This document shows positions 50,701 through 62,920 of a stretch of DNA of 64,000 nucleotides, one piece after another. Location: the NCBI RefSeq assembly GCF_051020955.1, contig NC_135018.1:5308814-5372813 (forward strand). Reading direction: 5' to 3'. Every line of letters begins with the position of its first letter. The first letter of the stretch is position 1. This DNA is from Megalopta genalis. Taxonomy: Eukaryota > Arthropoda > Insecta > Hymenoptera > Halictidae. The position numbers and the translations under genes were made by a program. Under the pieces are notes generated by a model that made no database searches, was not told where the DNA came from, and saw nothing but the letters and a program-made list of their open reading frames with translations.

Positions 50701-53052
50701 TGTTCCACTGCGTACCATCGATCCGAGAAAAATATTTATTTACTACCGTTCGAGACTGTACAGTGGTTACCATTTAGTGCCGTCACCAAGCTTGAACTTC
50801 TTCCGTTTTTATTAAAATCAATTTTAATAATACCAGTAAAGTTTTAACACTTCATTATTTAAACTTATTTTAAAATCAGTTTTCATGAAACCAGTAAAGT
50901 TTCAATATTTTGTTACTGAGAAATTGTTAATAAAAATAGAAGATTAATTCAGGGATTGTGGCGACACTGAATGGGTATCACTACTGTCTTGAATGATGAT
51001 TAATAGATATTTTTGTCCAATCGATAAAAGGTGACGCACTGTTAAACAGTCGCAATGTCGTAGCGATTTGACGCGAACTAGTGAAGTATGAATAAAACTA
51101 ATTCTATTAAGATGACGTATTGCAATCTTGACTCATTAGAAATTTGCCTTATTAAACTTTGCTTTTAAAAACAAAGCAGCAGTTCAAAAAATAAAGCTCC
51201 GAATTGAAAAACCAATTGTTTTTTTAATCTGCAGATAAATAGCTGCAGTGAAGTGCGAAGAGGATTCTTGAAGTATTGATTTAGACAGAAGAGTAAAGCT
51301 CTCGAAAATAAAAGTTCGTCTTTACTCAAATTGTTTATAATTTATTTCTTTTTCTCCGAATAAATCTCCAAATATTTTTTTCTTTCCGGTGTTCTTCGTA
51401 AAGAGCGATTTGCGATTGCGGCGGTTCTCCATGTTCTCTTTTTCAAAAAAATCGTCGAAAACTTTCCGTGCATCGTAAAATTGTGAACTCGATCAAATTA
51501 GCATTTTCAAGAACAAAGCAACAGGGGTCGATCGGCTCGAACGCGAAACGAGGGCTACGCGTCGCGATTTCCAAGTGTTCGGAGCGATGGAAACGGAACT
51601 AAAAGTCGATGCAAATTCATGCAAATGATCGCCGGGACAATAATTACCGCGGCGGAAAAATAGCAGCCGATACGGTCGGTCGATCACGAATTTTCCTCTG
51701 TTCGAGAAAGAGAACGATCGATCGGCTAAACGAGTCGGGCAGGAGGGGGGCGGAGGAGGTTGCAAATGGAAATGGCCGTGGCAGGCAACCCTCTTTTCAG
51801 TTTCTTTTAGCCAGCGCGGCTAATTTGCGGCTACGGGTTCAGTTTGACAGGAAGGAAGGAAGTGATCAGTTGCGGAGGGAGGTTCGCGAAGATAAAGGAA
51901 GAAATAAACTCCTTCTTTCTTTGTGATTTGCATGAAATTTCCCCGGACCCGCCGCGCCAGCCGCCCTTTGATGTCTCTTGCTGATCGTTGCTCGATTAAT
52001 GTTCCATTACGTGTCCGTCGAACTCTTTCCCTCAGTTTTTCCCCGCCCGTAGATGTTCCGCCGGGTATCATGCGAACCGGTTCCAGCGAATCGATTTTTA
52101 TGATTGGTAATTGGCGCGGAAGATTTCACGAAGATGTCGTCGAAATTTAACACACTTCTCGGTTGCTTTTACAGTAAACCCTCTGCATAAAAATTCAAAG
52201 CAGTTTCTTGTCATTTTCTGTTATTTAGACGAATTTTATGAATACAATAACTTATTCTTCTCTTTTGGAAAGCATCATTTTTGTATTTGTTTCATCTTTA
52301 TTTACAACGTGTTTCTTAAGTATTTCGACAAGAACCAAGACAAAAACACATCAAAAACACATCTTAGTTCAGAAATTTAAAAAATTAGTTCCCTGTTTGA
52401 AGACATTTATGATTTATTGCAGCAGCTACAAGAAATGTTCGAAAATTCCTTCCACTGCAAGAATGCAGACATTCATTCATTCGTCGATTTAGTGATTGTC
52501 GAACTCTTTCAAATATTTCATCCGCATTGGAAATAATAGTAAATGGATTTCGAGTACATTCCCAAAAATTGATCTACTGCTTCTATCGTATATTGATAGA
52601 TCAACGCTTATATCAATCTCCAGCCCTCATATCTTTTCAATAAAACATTTTCGGACACAAGTTTATACGAACAGTTTTCAACTATTTCAGTAAGACATAG
52701 TATAAGTTTGGTCCCACTTTTCCTGGACACCCTATATGAGCATAACTAATGCCGAATCACGGAATAAAAATCGAATAGAATCGTACGTCGTTAAAAATCG
52801 CAGTTTCAAGGTGTCCAGAGATGCTGACGGTACGAATGCGCGAAGATCCGCGGCGCAATCGTTGCAACCATAAGTACGCCTCCTAATTCTCCCATGGGGC
52901 GGTTATGGAGCCACCCCCGACACAGCGTTGTAATCCCGTAAAAATGTAAATTCGCCCCGCGGGATCGTCGCCAGGAGTCCTCCCGACGGAAACAGTGTTT
53001 GCGACGGGGGTCGGGAGCTCTCGGCTTGCCACGCTGGTTCGATACCGATTCG

Positions 53053-53053
53053 C

Positions 53054-53094
<41 letters not shown>
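53053..53094 (+). repeat. (AG)n microsatellite
   Basis: About 20 AG units, one AAAG break. Confidence 0.95.
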
Positions 53095-53098
<4 letters not shown>

Positions 53099-54787
53099 GC
53101 GGGGGGAGATCGGTAGTTAGAGAACGCATTACAACGGGCGTGTAATGCGCTACCCACGGGCAAATATTCACAGATGCGAGCCGGGAAAATTCGGCTTTGC
53201 GCCGCTCCGGCTACGGCTAACAGGATTTATTTGTATCCGCGCGTGTACGTACGCGTTTCCCTCTTCCGCCGCACACCGACGGAACACGGTGTACATATGT
53301 ACACAGCCGCACACCCGGTATATATGGCCCGAGAACCGACAGCCAGAGAAAGAGAGACGGAGGTAGCTAGAGCGAGCGAAAAAGAGAGAAAGACGGACAG
53401 AGTTAGACTAACTAACGGACTACCAGTTCATTAGAGATCGCTAAACTTTAGGGTGCACCGAAAAGGGTGAGGATTTCGTTATCGCCGCGCATGTACATTT
53501 TATACCAGCCCGTATCCCGATGGCAATAAAAATCAACCGTGCCGCTCGGGGAGAGTGCGCTGTCTCGCGAACGTGCCGAAATGATCCCACTTTTTTACGA
53601 ATAATCGACCGATGACGGTCTTTGTGCGCTTATCCCCACCGTGGATCCTCCGCGAGAATTAACGTGGACGTCGAATTCCGCTCCTTCTCGCGTTGCTTCC
53701 AATCGATTCATTGGATTTGGTCGAGGGTTATCGGAAAAGTATAAAACAGATGCGCGAACGGAATTTCAATGGTTTGTCTGCGGTTCTTGAGCTTGTGGTT
53801 TTGCTAATGCCGAAGAGAGCACTCTGTTTTAGCTATTCTAAGATAGGGAAGACCGAAGCATAGCGAGCCTTGAGGCAAAGAGAACTTCGTTGAACATTTA
53901 TTTGTAAAATTAATATTTATGTGACAAAGTTATGTACCAAATTGATTTATCGGTATAATAATAATTATATCCGTTAAATTATAATAATACTTTTATTTAG
54001 TAAATAAATAATAGAAATTGGAATTTGAAGAAATAAGTTATTTATTTGAAATCTTTATTAGAAATTTATTAGAAACTTATTAGAAATCTTTATCTGTTTG
54101 TTCATGATTTCTATAAATATTAATATTTTTATGAATAATAATGTAGAACGAGAGACTGAAAAATGATTAAATTAGTCAAATTGAGCGGGGCAAGCTGGAC
54201 CGCACTGGAGAGCAGACAAAATATGCGTGTACGAAGTTTGCAGTGACTTAATCAATCTAAAACTTCTACATTTCTTAACCAAGGTTTGTTAATTTTAAAG
54301 AATATAATTAAATATAACTATCTAAAAGTGTTTTAAAGTGTTGTTCCTATTTTTTTGACAGTTCAATATAATTAATTGACTTGTTTAATTTCTAATTTTA
54401 TATCCTGTTTTTGTTACAGGCTCTTTTCAACATTCATGCAACTTGCTGATCCTAATGAAATTGAGAAACTATACTAGATTAAGGTAAAAACTCATTTTCG
54501 AATCAGAGCAAATAATTCCGTTATCCACAAACATTTATATCCGCAACAGTTAAAATGTTGACATAGTTCCAGTATTAATTAAAGGCTTATGGTATATTAA
54601 GGTTGTGTAATTGTTTACAAGTTCCCATATTTGTACAGATCTTCTCGTGCACCGTGAATTTTTAGTAGCCCATCCTACGAGTCTTAACCTTTTAGGTACG
54701 GCTGAATTCTGCGCGAGGCTATTTCTCTGGACGGAAGAGTCTGATGTGTACTGTACAGAGTCTGATACTGTATATCCTGTCTGTATA

Positions 54788-55325
54788 TACAGGGTGTCCC
54801 AAACATGTCTCGCAATCCGAAAGTGGCGGGTTCCTCAGGCCATTTGAAGCAACTTTTTCCTTTACAAAAATTTTTTTCGAGACACCGTTAACGAGTTATT
54901 AATGAAAAACAGTAACCAATGAGGGGCGAGATCAGCTGCCGCGAGGTGGCCGAGCCAACGGCGCCAGTGGTCGAGTGGTCGAATCCCAGCTCAGCTGGCG
55001 TGAGTCGGCCGAGCCAACGGCGCCAGCGGTCGAGCGGTCGAATCCCAGCTCAGCTGGCGCAAGGCGGCCGAGCCAGCGGCGCCAACGGTCGAGGCGGTCG
55101 AATCCCAGCTCAGCTGGCGCGAGGCGACCGAGCTAATGAGCGGAACTGGGCTTCGCGCGCTGGTTGGCTGAGCCGCCTCGCGTCAGCCGTAATCGATTCT
55201 TATTGGTCACTGTTTTTCGTTAATAACGGTGCCTCAGAGAAAATTTTTGTAAAGGAAGAAGTTGCTTCAAATGATCCGAGGAACCCGCCATTTCCGGATT
55301 GCGAGACTTTTTGTGACACTCTGTA
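54788..55325. mobile_element. Foldback MITE, GGGTGTCCC type, inside composite element
   Basis: Left TACAGGGTGTCCCAAAC, right TTTTGTGACACTCTGTA, with inverted arms of about 100 bases (TCTCGCAATCCG, GGCGGGTTCCTC, CATTTGAAGCAAC and ACAGTAACCAAT all pair with the right side). The centre (54938..55140) is a GC-rich minisatellite. It is related to the copy at 9726. Confidence 0.7.
54938..55140 (+). repeat. GC-rich minisatellite, 60-bp unit, about 3.3 copies
   Basis: GAATCCCAGCTCAGCTGGCG recurs at 54981, 55040 and 55100, each followed by GGC(C)GAGCCA-CGGCGCCA-CGGTCGAG. It sits in the centre of the foldback MITE; the copy at 9726 has only one partial unit (GATCAGCTGGCGCCAAGCGG). Confidence 0.8.
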
Positions 55326-58300
55326 GACTGTTGTAAATCGATGTGAAGACAAAAGAAGTGTGAAACAATGCATATGAAGACGATTATTTGGTTCAAACGA
55401 TGAGCGTGTGAGCTATTAGAGCAAGCCACTATAGTGGCGCGTCGTCCAGAGAGATGACATCCGCGAAAGCTACTATAGTGGCGTGTCGTTCTAAAAGATG
55501 ATATCCGCGGAAGCCACTATAGTGGCGCGTCATGCCTAAAAGGTTAACAGGGTTGCAGGATTAATTCTCGAGTAACACGCTCGAGCGAACGTATCCACCC
55601 GCAGGGAAAAATTAAGCGAAGGGCTGCCGAGCGATCAAGAGTCACTCTTTGAGTAAGACACAGGGTGGATCGTGGTTGCTGGTAACACATGTCGTGCTCT
55701 ACGCGCTTAACACCCCCGCACAGATCAATTGAAACTGTGGAAAGGCGAAGGGATGAACGCCGGTATATCCCCTTTTTTTGTTGCCCCGTTTGTTTCGCAC
55801 CAGACACGATCACGAAAAGTTCATAGCTCAATTAAAAATAAGATCCGAACGCTGTTCGTTTCACTAATTATTAATAGTACAATAAATGGCAAAGTGACTA
55901 CTAATTATTATTATTACTATTTATTTGTAACACTAAATCCAATAAAAAATGTGCAAAAAATGTAAATCCTGTCGCATTATTTTCGATACATGAACATAAT
56001 TAAATGAAGAAATAAGTTATTAACTAACTCCTGTGTCTTACGGTTAACGTGGAAACATTTTATTTTGCTTGTAGCTCCTGCATAGCTACCATCTTTCGTC
56101 CCCAAGTGCAAGGCGTTAAATATTAATACCAAGAAATTTCTTTTCCGTTTCTTCGAGCTAGCAAACAGTGTTTCACCTGCACACACCTGACTCAGCAAGA
56201 TTTCGTGAAACGACCGGAAACCAGCATCGTGGATTAGATCAATGCCGGGGAGAGCGAACGATAGCACTCTCCTGGCAGAGAGGAGGCAACGGTTGTCGGT
56301 GTAGATGTCTATCCATCGGCGCTAATCTACGATCGATACGGGCAGCCAGTTATTATGTAATGGGACGACAAGCAGGAAATAAAATCGTCTTGTAATGTTC
56401 GTGACGCGTCTCGGCATCGCATAGCGGCGAGACCCCCAAAGTCACGCACAATGCACGAAACGACAGGTAGACGCGGGCACATTACATTCGCCGACATAAA
56501 TAAACGATTAAGATCTCCGACGCGACGCCCCGACAATAATGGACCACCAGTGAACTCCGATCGACGCTTGGATTCCTTCCGGTCGCATCTTTCAACGGCC
56601 GCGGATCGCGTCGATCCCGTGACGATCTTGAATTTAATCTCCGATACGCTGATAATCGCCATCTTTTCTTTTGTTTGGTATCTGCGATTTTATTTGTTCG
56701 ATTGATTACTCGATGCTAGGATTTAGATGGTTTGAAGAATCCACAGGATATTGGAAGGTGAAAGGTTGATAGGTCGAAGTGAGGTCCAAATAGCACAGAG
56801 GGTGCTAAACATGAACCGATTGTTATGATCGGTAATTGATGCAAAAGATTTTACGAAGATTCCAGCAAAATTTAACACATTTCTCGGTCACTTTTATGGT
56901 TAATTTTTGCACAAAAATGCAAAACGATTTTAGCGTTAAACGCAAGAGATATCCTTGGTTTTAACAAGCAAGGATTTTCGCGGCGTAGATTTCTACCCCA
57001 CGTGTAATATTCGTATTCACAATTTAAATTAAATAAATATTATACTATACTTCGAATCTTTTTATATTCATTATAATAAATATTATATTATCCTTTAAGT
57101 TTATTTATGTTTAATATATTATATTTAACTAGTGAATACAAATATTACAACACACAATTACAAGAACAACTCAAGAATCAAATACAGTGGCTGAAGGTGT
57201 GGAAACAAATATGATTGAACCAAAACATTGAAATAGTATATAAACCACACATTTTTATAAAAATATCATTCTCTCATAATTCAAGAAAACTCAATATCTA
57301 AATTCATCTTCCATGAATATTTTCCAACCGTTTATTTGAATATTAGTTTATTGTGTGTATTGTGTGTATTATAAATTTAGTGAATATTTTCTAAATGTTT
57401 TCAGCTGTTTCTTAAAAATATGAAATAAAAACTAAATAATTTTTATGAAAACGTAATTCTCCTCTGTCTCAAGAAGTCTCAACTTCTAAATTTTGTACCT
57501 ATGAACATTTCAAAATTACTCTAATGCGTGATTCTTAACAGCTAAATAAAGACCAAATTCTTATAAAAATATCATTCCCTTAGATTTAAAGAAGTCTCGA
57601 TTTCTACATTCTCCACGAGATTTTTAAATTCAAAGTTCAACCTACCCGTTGAAAAAGAGCTGAACGAAAGTTAAATCATTTTTATAAAAACGTAATTCGC
57701 TTCGACGTCAGTCGAACGTGTCAACGTTTCATGAACAGAAATTTCGATGCGCAGACTTCGTTTATTACTTCGGTGGATGTTAGTTCAGCATGATAGGACT
57801 TGGCATCGAGTTTCCGCGGAATTCCAAATAGCCATCAATCGTCCGGCTACTTTAACAAACGGGTATGGTTTGCATAGGGTTAAAACACACGGAGTGCGAA
57901 CGTGTGCGGTACCCTCGTCTCACGTCGGGCTCACAACAGTCTTTCGTGCCTTAGGAGCACTGAAGTTGACGAATGTACCGTGGATCAGCCGAGGGTGACT
58001 GGCAGATTGTTCGCCAGCATTCTCAGCGGTGGTCCACGCTCGGATGGGCCTCGATCGATAGATTCTGACCTTAAACGAGCACTTCGGCACGCCTCTCGAA
58101 AAATGATCGATTCCCGACCGGCCCGATTCGGACTTCGATACGAGCTGCTCCGTTGACTTATTGCCGCGGGTGTCAGCCCACTTAACGGGCTTGCGGGTAA
58201 TCAGTTTTCCGTTTCACGGAAGCCGGATTCCGTAATTAAAATCCAACAGTTCACGCAAGTCGAAAAATATCGTCCTGTGTCCAATCCTCGATTCGTAAAT

Positions 58301-58765
58301 GCACCATATCAACTGACAAAATTTGATGCTTTCTTTGCCAATATCCTGACTAAATTAAAAATTAAATAAAATTTAAACAAATCCCGTTAACTCTTGCAGT
58401 TTGTCATTGTTTTGGAAACCTCGTACGCTATATATGGATGAAACTCGATAGTCTCTTTGTAATTATTTTATTTCATCGATCATCAACGACAGTTCATCCC
58501 TTACTACCAGTTCATCCCTTACATTAATTGTTACGAGTGATTGGCCAACATAGTAAATTCATAATAAGATTGCTCGATATTTGTGTTATTCGATAAAAAA
58601 ATTATTTGAAAGTCAAAACGAGCGTAATCAAGTCGTTGCTTCATGCTTTTCTCTTATATTCAGAACTATAGTATATCATAGAATCACATAAAAAAACGAA
58701 TTAACACTTTAACCTTCGTTGTCACTTACGAAGTGAATACGCCCGTACTTTCACACGTGTTGTGT

Positions 58766-58905
58766 TATGGATGACCAATTACTGTGCCATTGTTTGTGTT
58801 TGAATAAAAAAGAATTAATATGTCTTAATCGATAAATATAACGTTAATCACGCCCGGAAACAAACCAAATGCTCAGCAATTGGTCAGCCCACAGTAACCG
58901 GCTCC
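58766..58905. mobile_element. Short copy of the GACCAATTG foldback MITE
   Basis: Both arms are present: GATGACCAATTACTG at the left and CAGCAATTGGTCAGCCCAC at the right, with TATTTAATC-like and ATAACGTTAATCACG middle parts matching the 10411 element. It is shorter than the first copy. Confidence 0.5.
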
Positions 58906-59177
58906 ACTACCTTAAAACACACAAATAAAAGCACAAAATCTTTTACTAATTAATTTCTATAAAATGTCACAGCGATATAACGATATTTATTCCAACTCAA
59001 CTTTCTATAGTCTCATTCAGTATTTTTAAGAAAGCTATAATAAAATCGTTGCTACAACTCGGCACCATTTTCAGATTGAATACTATACATCCGGCAATCT
59101 TACCAAAAAGATGGCCAAACTAAATCCGTACCAGTACAACTAATTTTCCAAGATCAGAGCAAAAGAAGCGAACTTAC

Positions 59178-59370
59178 CAGAGCAGAAAAGAAAGACACCG
59201 TCTCTCGCCGGCAATATGCTCCGTCAGTTTTTCAGCGATCGCGCACAGGTTCCGTTTAATGGCACAGGTGGTAGCTTCCGTGTCGCCGTTGATGAGCCCG
59301 ACAGTGGCATGGCAGCCATGCTGCCGATACTCTTTAACGATCACATCGAGCCTCGTAAAATCCGCGATCT
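59178..59370 (-). CDS. Probable internal exon of an unidentified second gene
   Basis: A 193-base segment sits exactly between the acceptor GGCTAATCAG (preceded by CCTCTTGTGCTTTC) and a strong GTAAGT donor at 59177. Only one of the three minus-strand frames is open: two bases, 63 codons, two bases. The peptide starts IADFTRLDVIVKEYRQHG, continues with CHATVGLINGDTEATTC and ends AGERRCLSFLL. A helix followed by a strand suggests an alpha/beta fold, but I do not recognise the family. It cannot splice to Awh exon 2, because the leftover TG plus A would give a stop. If the donor were not used, the frame would end at once as Trp and TAA, so it could also be a last exon. The plus-strand complement is open too but has no matching splice sites. 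Partner exons were not found; upstream ones may lie beyond the right edge. Confidence 0.6.
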
Positions 59371-59931
59371 CTGATTAGCCGAAAGCACAAGAGGCACAGG
59401 GATGAAAAGGAGGCAGCCCGAGCGAACGGCGAATTAAATTTCAAGGTCCGGCCTTAACGACGGGGGCGTGTTTACGGTAGGCAATGTCCCCTAGTTTTTG
59501 TCCGGGGGGCCGAAAGGGCTTCCCCGCGAGCGTATTGCAGGCGCTCTTAATCAAAGTTTGATCGCCCCTCGCCTCCCCCTTTCTCCGCGGCCGCGCAAAA
59601 ATCCACGGATATTAGCGAGCTCGGGTCCACGATCCTTTATGATTGCCGGGCAGCCGGGGCTGAGATTATAAATCAAGCAATCAACCGCCATAAAAGTCCG
59701 CCCACGCGATCCCGCGATCTTCCCCTTCTTTTCGCGACCGTCGTTCTGCCCTTTTTATTCGCGTTTCCTACCTTTCGGGGGACGTTTCTCTTCCTGAGGA
59801 ACGTCTAGCTTGCAAATTTAATACTCGAGGTGTCCTAATGTTAGGAAAAATGGAGCAGTGATCGGGAGTATCTTCCACATGGTCGGTGAGATCGATGCTT
59901 GGGGTTGTTTTCGACATGCCGTGCAGTTTGT

Positions 59932-60099
59932 TTAACACTAGGTTTACGGAGCCCGTCAAAATGACATGCGATTTGTAATGCGTCAGTTGCGACAAATATT
60001 GCAATAACACTCGTTAAAAATCAGGATAAATGTCTTATTGTTTCTTTTATAAACTGATACGAAACAGCTGCTTTTAATGATCCGTAAATCTAGTGTTAA
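59932..60099. mobile_element. piggyBac-type MITE with near-perfect TIRs
   Basis: Left end TTAACACTAGGTTTACGGA, right end TCCGTAAATCTAGTGTTAA: a 19-base TIR with one mismatch, TTAA on both sides, 168 bp in all. It looks like the youngest copy of this group here. Non-coding. Confidence 0.75.
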
Positions 60100-60902
60100 T
60101 ACCTCAGTGTTTACCATCATTTTCCGTGAAATACGTTGTGAATTATGATACTAGATTCTCAATCTCAAGGAAAAATTAACCCCTTAACGCACAAATACTT
60201 TGGGAAAACCCAATGACAGAATATGAAATATGATATAATGATCGCTCAATGGAGTGATATGACTGCTTAAATAGATCGATTAATGGGTAGGCCTTATTTA
60301 CATTAATAAACATTCGATTGACGCCTGTATGGATGGAAGCTACAAAGAGCACTGTGTTGCTAGGTATTAGAGAAATCACGATGTTTTAAACGAAAGCAAG
60401 GAGTATTTATAGACAATTTTTCTAAAATATTGGGACAATCAATATTGCCGTCGATCGTTTTATGAACGAAGGGGGACGTCATAATATTTCTGGCCGTCAA
60501 AGTTTAATATCTCACGGTTAAGCATAAACTCCCAAAATCTCCAAAAGATCCTCAAATACGTCTCCAGACCACCTTCTGCTTTCTACCGTTCAAAAAATCC
60601 CAAGTTTGAGACCCATTACTAAAGATAGTCGCACTAATGGGACAGCCGTGGCCCGAATTCCTCGAGGCAGTCTGATCTCGAAATTTGTTGGCCCGCACCA
60701 CGAGTTATCGCCACCTCCGCGAGTGGGACGGATTCAACCCCGTAGAGAACATGGTGTCGCGGCTCCGATTCGCCATGGCAGAACCTGGCAAGCCGACCGG
60801 CAAAGACGATTGTTGCGCCAACAAAATACGCGGGATCGGCCGCGCGTTCACGAGCAAAAAAGAATCGGGACCAGTCTGGGCCCGGGGCATTGTCGCTAGG
60901 AC

Positions 60903-60944
60903 CCTCTCTCTCTTTCTCTCTCTTTCTCTCTCTTTCTCTCTCTT

Positions 60945-60990
<46 letters not shown>

Positions 60991-61000
60991 CCTCTCCCTC
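60903..61000 (+). repeat. (CT)n microsatellite, CTTT-interrupted
   Basis: CTCTCTCTCTTT units first, pure CT in the middle, CCCT at the end; 98 bases. Confidence 0.95.
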
Positions 61001-62449
61001 TTATGTACGTATATATAACCGGCGAGTTTGAGAACACAATGCACCATAAATCAGCGATCATCTCGCGTCCCCTCGCGACGATTCACGCGGAACGCGTGGG
61101 CGGCTCGCGCGCGCGCCCCAAATCTCCCGAATCGCGTATCTTATCGTCGATTTTCCATTCTTTACGAGCGGCGATAAGCAAGCCAAAAGGCTGTCCGGTG
61201 TAACAGGGACGATTGTGATTCATGCTCTCGTGCTCGACTTGCTTTCAGCATAAGCGACTCGCGCCGCGCGACCGCTGGTAATTAGACCGGCGATCTTTAT
61301 GCGTTTACACCGCTCACGAAATTTTCATTCTTATCTAACACGTTGACTGCTGCGTCGGCCACGTACCGGTGACGCTAATTTTTAACTAGTTTACCACATT
61401 CATTTTCATCGTAATGTATTCGAAGGAACGAAATTTTGTACGCATAATATGCAATGTACGCATTGCGCATTAGATTAAGATCCACAAATTGTAAAAAGGT
61501 TAAACAAGTAATCTGTATCATACGTGTTATTCTTTATAATTTCAATTTCATTGAATTAGATTTTAAAGTTTTATGACATTTTTGAGATTTATTAGATTAA
61601 AAAATGCTTTGTAAAGAAAGAACAAATTGCTTTGTTTTCAATGAAATTGCTGTCTTTCGAGTGCGAAACAGTTCTGGCAAAAGGTTACATACTGGATTCT
61701 ACTAATGTTTTTAATATCGTAGAGCTGATGCAAAATGTTTAAACGAATTAGAGGCAGGGTTGTTGGACGTTCGCGTTTCTGCGCGCGTATGGTCGCCGGC
61801 ATTATACATGTAAACAGATAGACGTGCATGTAGTTCGCAAATAACCGAAACGTATTCCGATTTGTATTCACCGGCTGCGCGGACCCAATCATTCTATTTG
61901 CCGGTGGATGAGACGAAATGAAATGAAATCGAGAAATTCGGGTTATTCTACTCGCGAACACGTCAGCTTTATTACTTTCATAATAATCATCCGCTTCCTC
62001 TTCGGATAGTACGACGAATGAATATTTGATTACTCTCTCGCGAACGGTTCTCGCAGCTGAAAAACGAATTTTAGTTTTCAGCGAACTGATAACGTTTTTT
62101 TTTTTTGTTAAATATAAAGACACTTAGACGTAGAGCTGTTGGAATAATCGCGAAAAAATCGATCTATAAACAACTGAAGTAGCTTGGAAAAATTCCTTTA
62201 ACGGTCTAATCCATTTTTTTCATTCATTAAGCAACTTTTCGATAGCGATACTTTCATGCGCTAACGAGAAAATTGGCACGAGCATAACCTAAGAACACTT
62301 TCTTTTGGAATTGATATTGAAAACGAGTTAGATTGTTTTTATTGCACCATTGTTCTTAATAGAAATACGCAAGAGAAAGCATGAAGTTCAATACGGTTTT
62401 AAGAAATTACTATAACTCGATCAAAGATTGTACCAGCGGTAATTTCTTA

Positions 62450-62920
62450 ACTTTAGAGAACTTAAATTAAAACTGGAGGAATGCACTTCGTGATAGACTT
62501 CTTTTAATTTGTAGGAAAGTTCTAGATCATATCGAAAAATTAATAAATCTCGACCAGGGTAACACAGAGAAAAATGATTCAATTTTTAAGGAACAATTCG
62601 AACCGATCTTACAATGTACATATTCGCATGAGAATTTTCAAACTTTATTAGTCTTAAATTGAAGCTAGAGAAATGTACTTTATGATAGGTATGTTTTTGT
62701 TTAGAAGAAATTATGAAATCGCTTCGGAAAAATGAAAAATTCTGACTAATAATCCCAAGAAAAATGATTCGGTTAATTCTAATTGATTTAAAAACAGTAG
62801 CCGTGGAAATTTTCAAGCTTTTGAGAACGGAAATTGAAGCTGAAGAAACGCACTTTATGATGGGTTTACTTTGATTTACAAAAGAATTCTAGATCACGTT
62901 GAAAAATCGAGTTTTGAGGT
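62450..62920 (+). repeat. Degenerate tandem repeat of about 180 bp, three copies
   Basis: AAATTGAAGCT-GAGAAATGCACTTTATGAT recurs at about 62465, 62657 and 62832, each followed by a TTTGTTTAGAAGAAATT-like stretch and GAAAAAT. The period is about 175-190 bp. The copies are diverged and none encodes a long protein. Confidence 0.6.

Larger units (their letters stand above)
54684..55547. mobile_element. TTAA-flanked composite element with palindrome array
   Basis: Outer ends are TTAACCTTTTAGG and CCTAAAAGGTTAA (perfect 13-base TIR including TTAA). Inside the right end lies a 45-base tandem unit in about 2.5 copies (55424..55530), each with the palindrome GCCACTATAGTGGC or a near form. A second element with TACAGGGTGTCCC ends (54788..55325) has inserted in it. 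No transposase is seen. Confidence 0.7.
24870..59177. other. 34-kb stretch without a recognised gene
   Basis: Between the Awh 5' region and the exon at 59178 I found no exon I can support. AT-rich DNA with the listed repeats alternates with GC-rich patches at about 27.1-27.7, 30.5-31.1, 32.1-32.9, 37.4-38.2, 39.4-40.0, 41.4-42.0, 44.1-44.7, 48.8-49.3, 51.5-52.1, 52.8-53.7, 56.2-56.7 and 57.7-58.2 kb. In these patches several frames are open at once, as expected from low stop frequency, and none has matching splice sites plus protein-like composition. They could hold enhancers or conserved non-coding DNA; that is inference only. Confidence 0.55.

Noticed and set aside
54960..55130. tRNA-like B-box (GGTCGAATCCC) repeats
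   Set aside because: One base short of the GGTTCGAATCC consensus and no A-box or cloverleaf around it; the units belong to the MITE minisatellite.
56327..56705. Overlapping open frames on both strands (111 and 84 codons)
   Set aside because: Both strands open at once, no conserved motif seen, no convincing splice signals.
59768..60010. 80-codon minus frame as upstream exon of the 59178 exon
   Set aside because: Its donor-like AAAG|GTAGG leaves a phase that puts the 59178 exon into a frame with a stop, and its 5' half is MITE sequence.
60606..61203. Long open frames on both strands around a CT tract
   Set aside because: At least four frames are open together and part of the length is the Leu-Ser or Arg-Glu product of the CT repeat. 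Tested as upstream exon of 59178..59370, but the possible donors are weak.
61638..62123. 161-codon open frame, minus strand
   Set aside because: No motif, no supporting splice sites and mixed AT-rich composition; a chance frame cannot be excluded.
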